DNA of 64,000 nucleotides from Streptomyces sp. SID13726 (GTDB lineage: Bacteria > Actinomycetota > Actinomycetes > Streptomycetales > Streptomycetaceae): positions 1 to 64,000 of the forward strand of contig NZ_JAAGLY010000002.1 of NCBI RefSeq assembly GCF_010548375.1, read 5' to 3'. The notes under the pieces are model-generated. The model searched no databases, was not told the origin of the DNA, and saw nothing but the letters and a program-made list of their open reading frames with translations. A program made the translations under genes and the position numbers. Of this stretch, positions 63,024 through 64,000 are shown piece after piece (the stretch's first letter is position 1; the number at the start of each line of letters is the position of its first letter).

Positions 63024-64000
63024 GTGACTGATCGTTTTGTGAGCAACCACCCCCAGGACAAGCCCTCCTGGTCCCGTCGCGGCTTCCTCATGAGTGCCGC
63101 CGCCCTCACCGCCGTACCGGTTCTGCTGCCCGCCGATCCGGCTGCCGCGGCGGAGGAGCTGCCCGGCTTCCCGGCGGACGTGGACCTCTACCGTTCGGCC
63201 TACCGGAACTGGGTCGGCGAGATCACCGCCGACGGGCTGTGGGCCTGTGCGCCGACGGGCCCGGACCAGGTGGTCGAGGTCGTCGACTGGGCCTGGCGGC
63301 ACGGCTGGCGGGTGCGTGCCCGGGGTTCCTCGCACGGCTGGTCGCCCCTGACCGTCACGGAAGGCACCACGTCTGACGTGCCCGTCCTCCTCGTCGACAC
63401 CGCCTCCCACCTCACCGGGCTGTCCCTGGACTCCGCCTCCGCCGTGCGCGCGGGCACCGGGGTCACCCTGGAGGCGCTGCTCACCTACCTGGAGGGACAC
63501 GGGCTCGGGGTCACGGCCGCGCCCGCTCCCGGCGACCTCACCCTGGGCGGGGCGCTGGCGATCGACGCGCACGGCACCGCCGTTCCGGCCGCCGGGGAGG
63601 AGCGGCTGCCGGGGCAGACGTACGGCTCGCTCAGCAATCGTGTCGTGGAGCTGACGGCGGTGGTGTGGGACGAGGAGAGCGGGGCGTACGGCCTGCGCAC
63701 GTTCCACCGGGACGAGGCCGACAGCGCCGTGCTGCTCACCCATCTCGGGCGGGCCTTCGTCACCGAGGTCGTGCTGCGGGTCGGGGCGAACAGCAATCTC
63801 CGGTGCATGAGCCGGGTCGACATTCCGGCGGCCGAGCTGTTCGCCGCGCCCGGTGGTGACGGGCGGACCTTCGCGAGCTTCCTGGAGGAGTCGGGGCGGG
63901 TCGAGGCGATCTGGTTCGCGTTCACGGAGTTCCCGTGGCTGAAGGTGTGGAGCGTGGCGCCCACCAAGCCGCTGACCTCACGGCGCGTGACCTCGCCGTA
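63024..64000 (+). CDS. Tat-exported FAD-binding oxidase, cholesterol-oxidase-like (3' end beyond window)
   Basis: The frame is open from GTG 63024 to the window end (325 codons). A twin-arginine signal (SWSRRGFLMSAAA, R18-R19) is followed by a PCMH-type FAD domain: VRARGSSHGWSPL (H104, a candidate covalent FAD attachment site), GTGVTLEALLTYLEGHGLGV and GDLTLGGALAIDAHGTAVP. The C-terminal part begins a substrate-binding domain like that of the VAO-family cholesterol oxidases. An alternative GTG is at 63039; no ribosome site is clear. The substrate (sterol or other alcohol) is open. Confidence 0.8.
   Translation, partial: MTDRFVSNHPQDKPSWSRRGFLMSAAALTAVPVLLPADPAAAAEELPGFPADVDLYRSAYRNWVGEITADGLWACAPTGPDQVVEVVDWAWRHGWRVRARGSSHGWSPLTVTEGTTSDVPVLLVDTASHLTGLSLDSASAVRAGTGVTLEALLTYLEGHGLGVTAAPAPGDLTLGGALAIDAHGTAVPAAGEERLPGQTYGSLSNRVVELTAVVWDEESGAYGLRTFHRDEADSAVLLTHLGRAFVTEVVLRVGANSNLRCMSRVDIPAAELFAAPGGDGRTFASFLEESGRVEAIWFAFTEFPWLKVWSVAPTKPLTSRRVTSP

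Overview
This is a 64 kb stretch of a high-GC actinobacterial chromosome, almost certainly Streptomyces. The pointers are strong third-position G/C bias, frequent GTG/TTG starts, a SigB-type stress sigma factor beside HATPase anti-sigma-like proteins, a WhiB-like protein, an SsgA-like sporulation protein, DUF5133 and DUF1206 proteins, and an intergenic repeat typical of Streptomyces. No rRNA, tRNA, CRISPR array or intact transposase was seen.

Layout. 1-5857 is a GlgE-pathway operon (glgE 3' end, treS, mak, glgB) that converts trehalose to alpha-glucan. 5921-9998 holds a YbdK-like ligase, an acyl-CoA-ligase-type enzyme, an HATPase and a PRC-barrel protein. 10275-14136 holds a type II NADH dehydrogenase and a FUSC membrane protein. 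14146-18440 is a stress-regulation block: a SigB/SigF-type sigma factor, an HATPase anti-sigma-like protein, small Streptomyces proteins, a candidate small RNA and a cNMP-binding protein. A 208-bp inverted-repeat element (18440-18647) follows, then an MFS transporter, a LysE exporter with divergent LysR regulator, TetR/saccharopine-dehydrogenase genes and a WhiB-like protein. 24138-28839 (minus strand) looks like one envelope operon: M1 peptidase, lipoprotein L,D-transpeptidase, response regulator, histidine kinase.

28980-36036 carries DUF488, a tandem-repeat array, an FAD dehydrogenase with TetR regulator and twin operators, an AlkB-type repair enzyme behind a LexA-like box, an MBL hydrolase, DUF4032, a universal stress protein and a VOC protein. 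36155-39638 is a tightly overlapping three-gene cassette: receiver/Grx-like/TrxR-like fusion, cNMP-domain histidine kinase, ZnF-UBP protein. It is the most interesting candidate system here. A LuxR-family LAL regulator follows. 42708-49287 (minus) is a glycan-side-chain operon: ROK regulator, GH27, GH95 and SGNH hydrolase.

49380-57923 carries a serine hydrolase, a TerD-CAP-CAP fusion with AIM24, a TPR protein coupled to a polyprenyl diphosphate synthase, a threonine-dehydratase-like enzyme and a membrane pseudokinase. At 57915-58925 two 5'-truncated genes meet head to head, the scar of a deletion. The window ends with an unrecognised 372-aa protein, an SsgA-like protein, DUF2238 and DUF6328 membrane proteins overlapping tail to tail, an aldo/keto reductase, and the start of a Tat-exported FAD oxidase.
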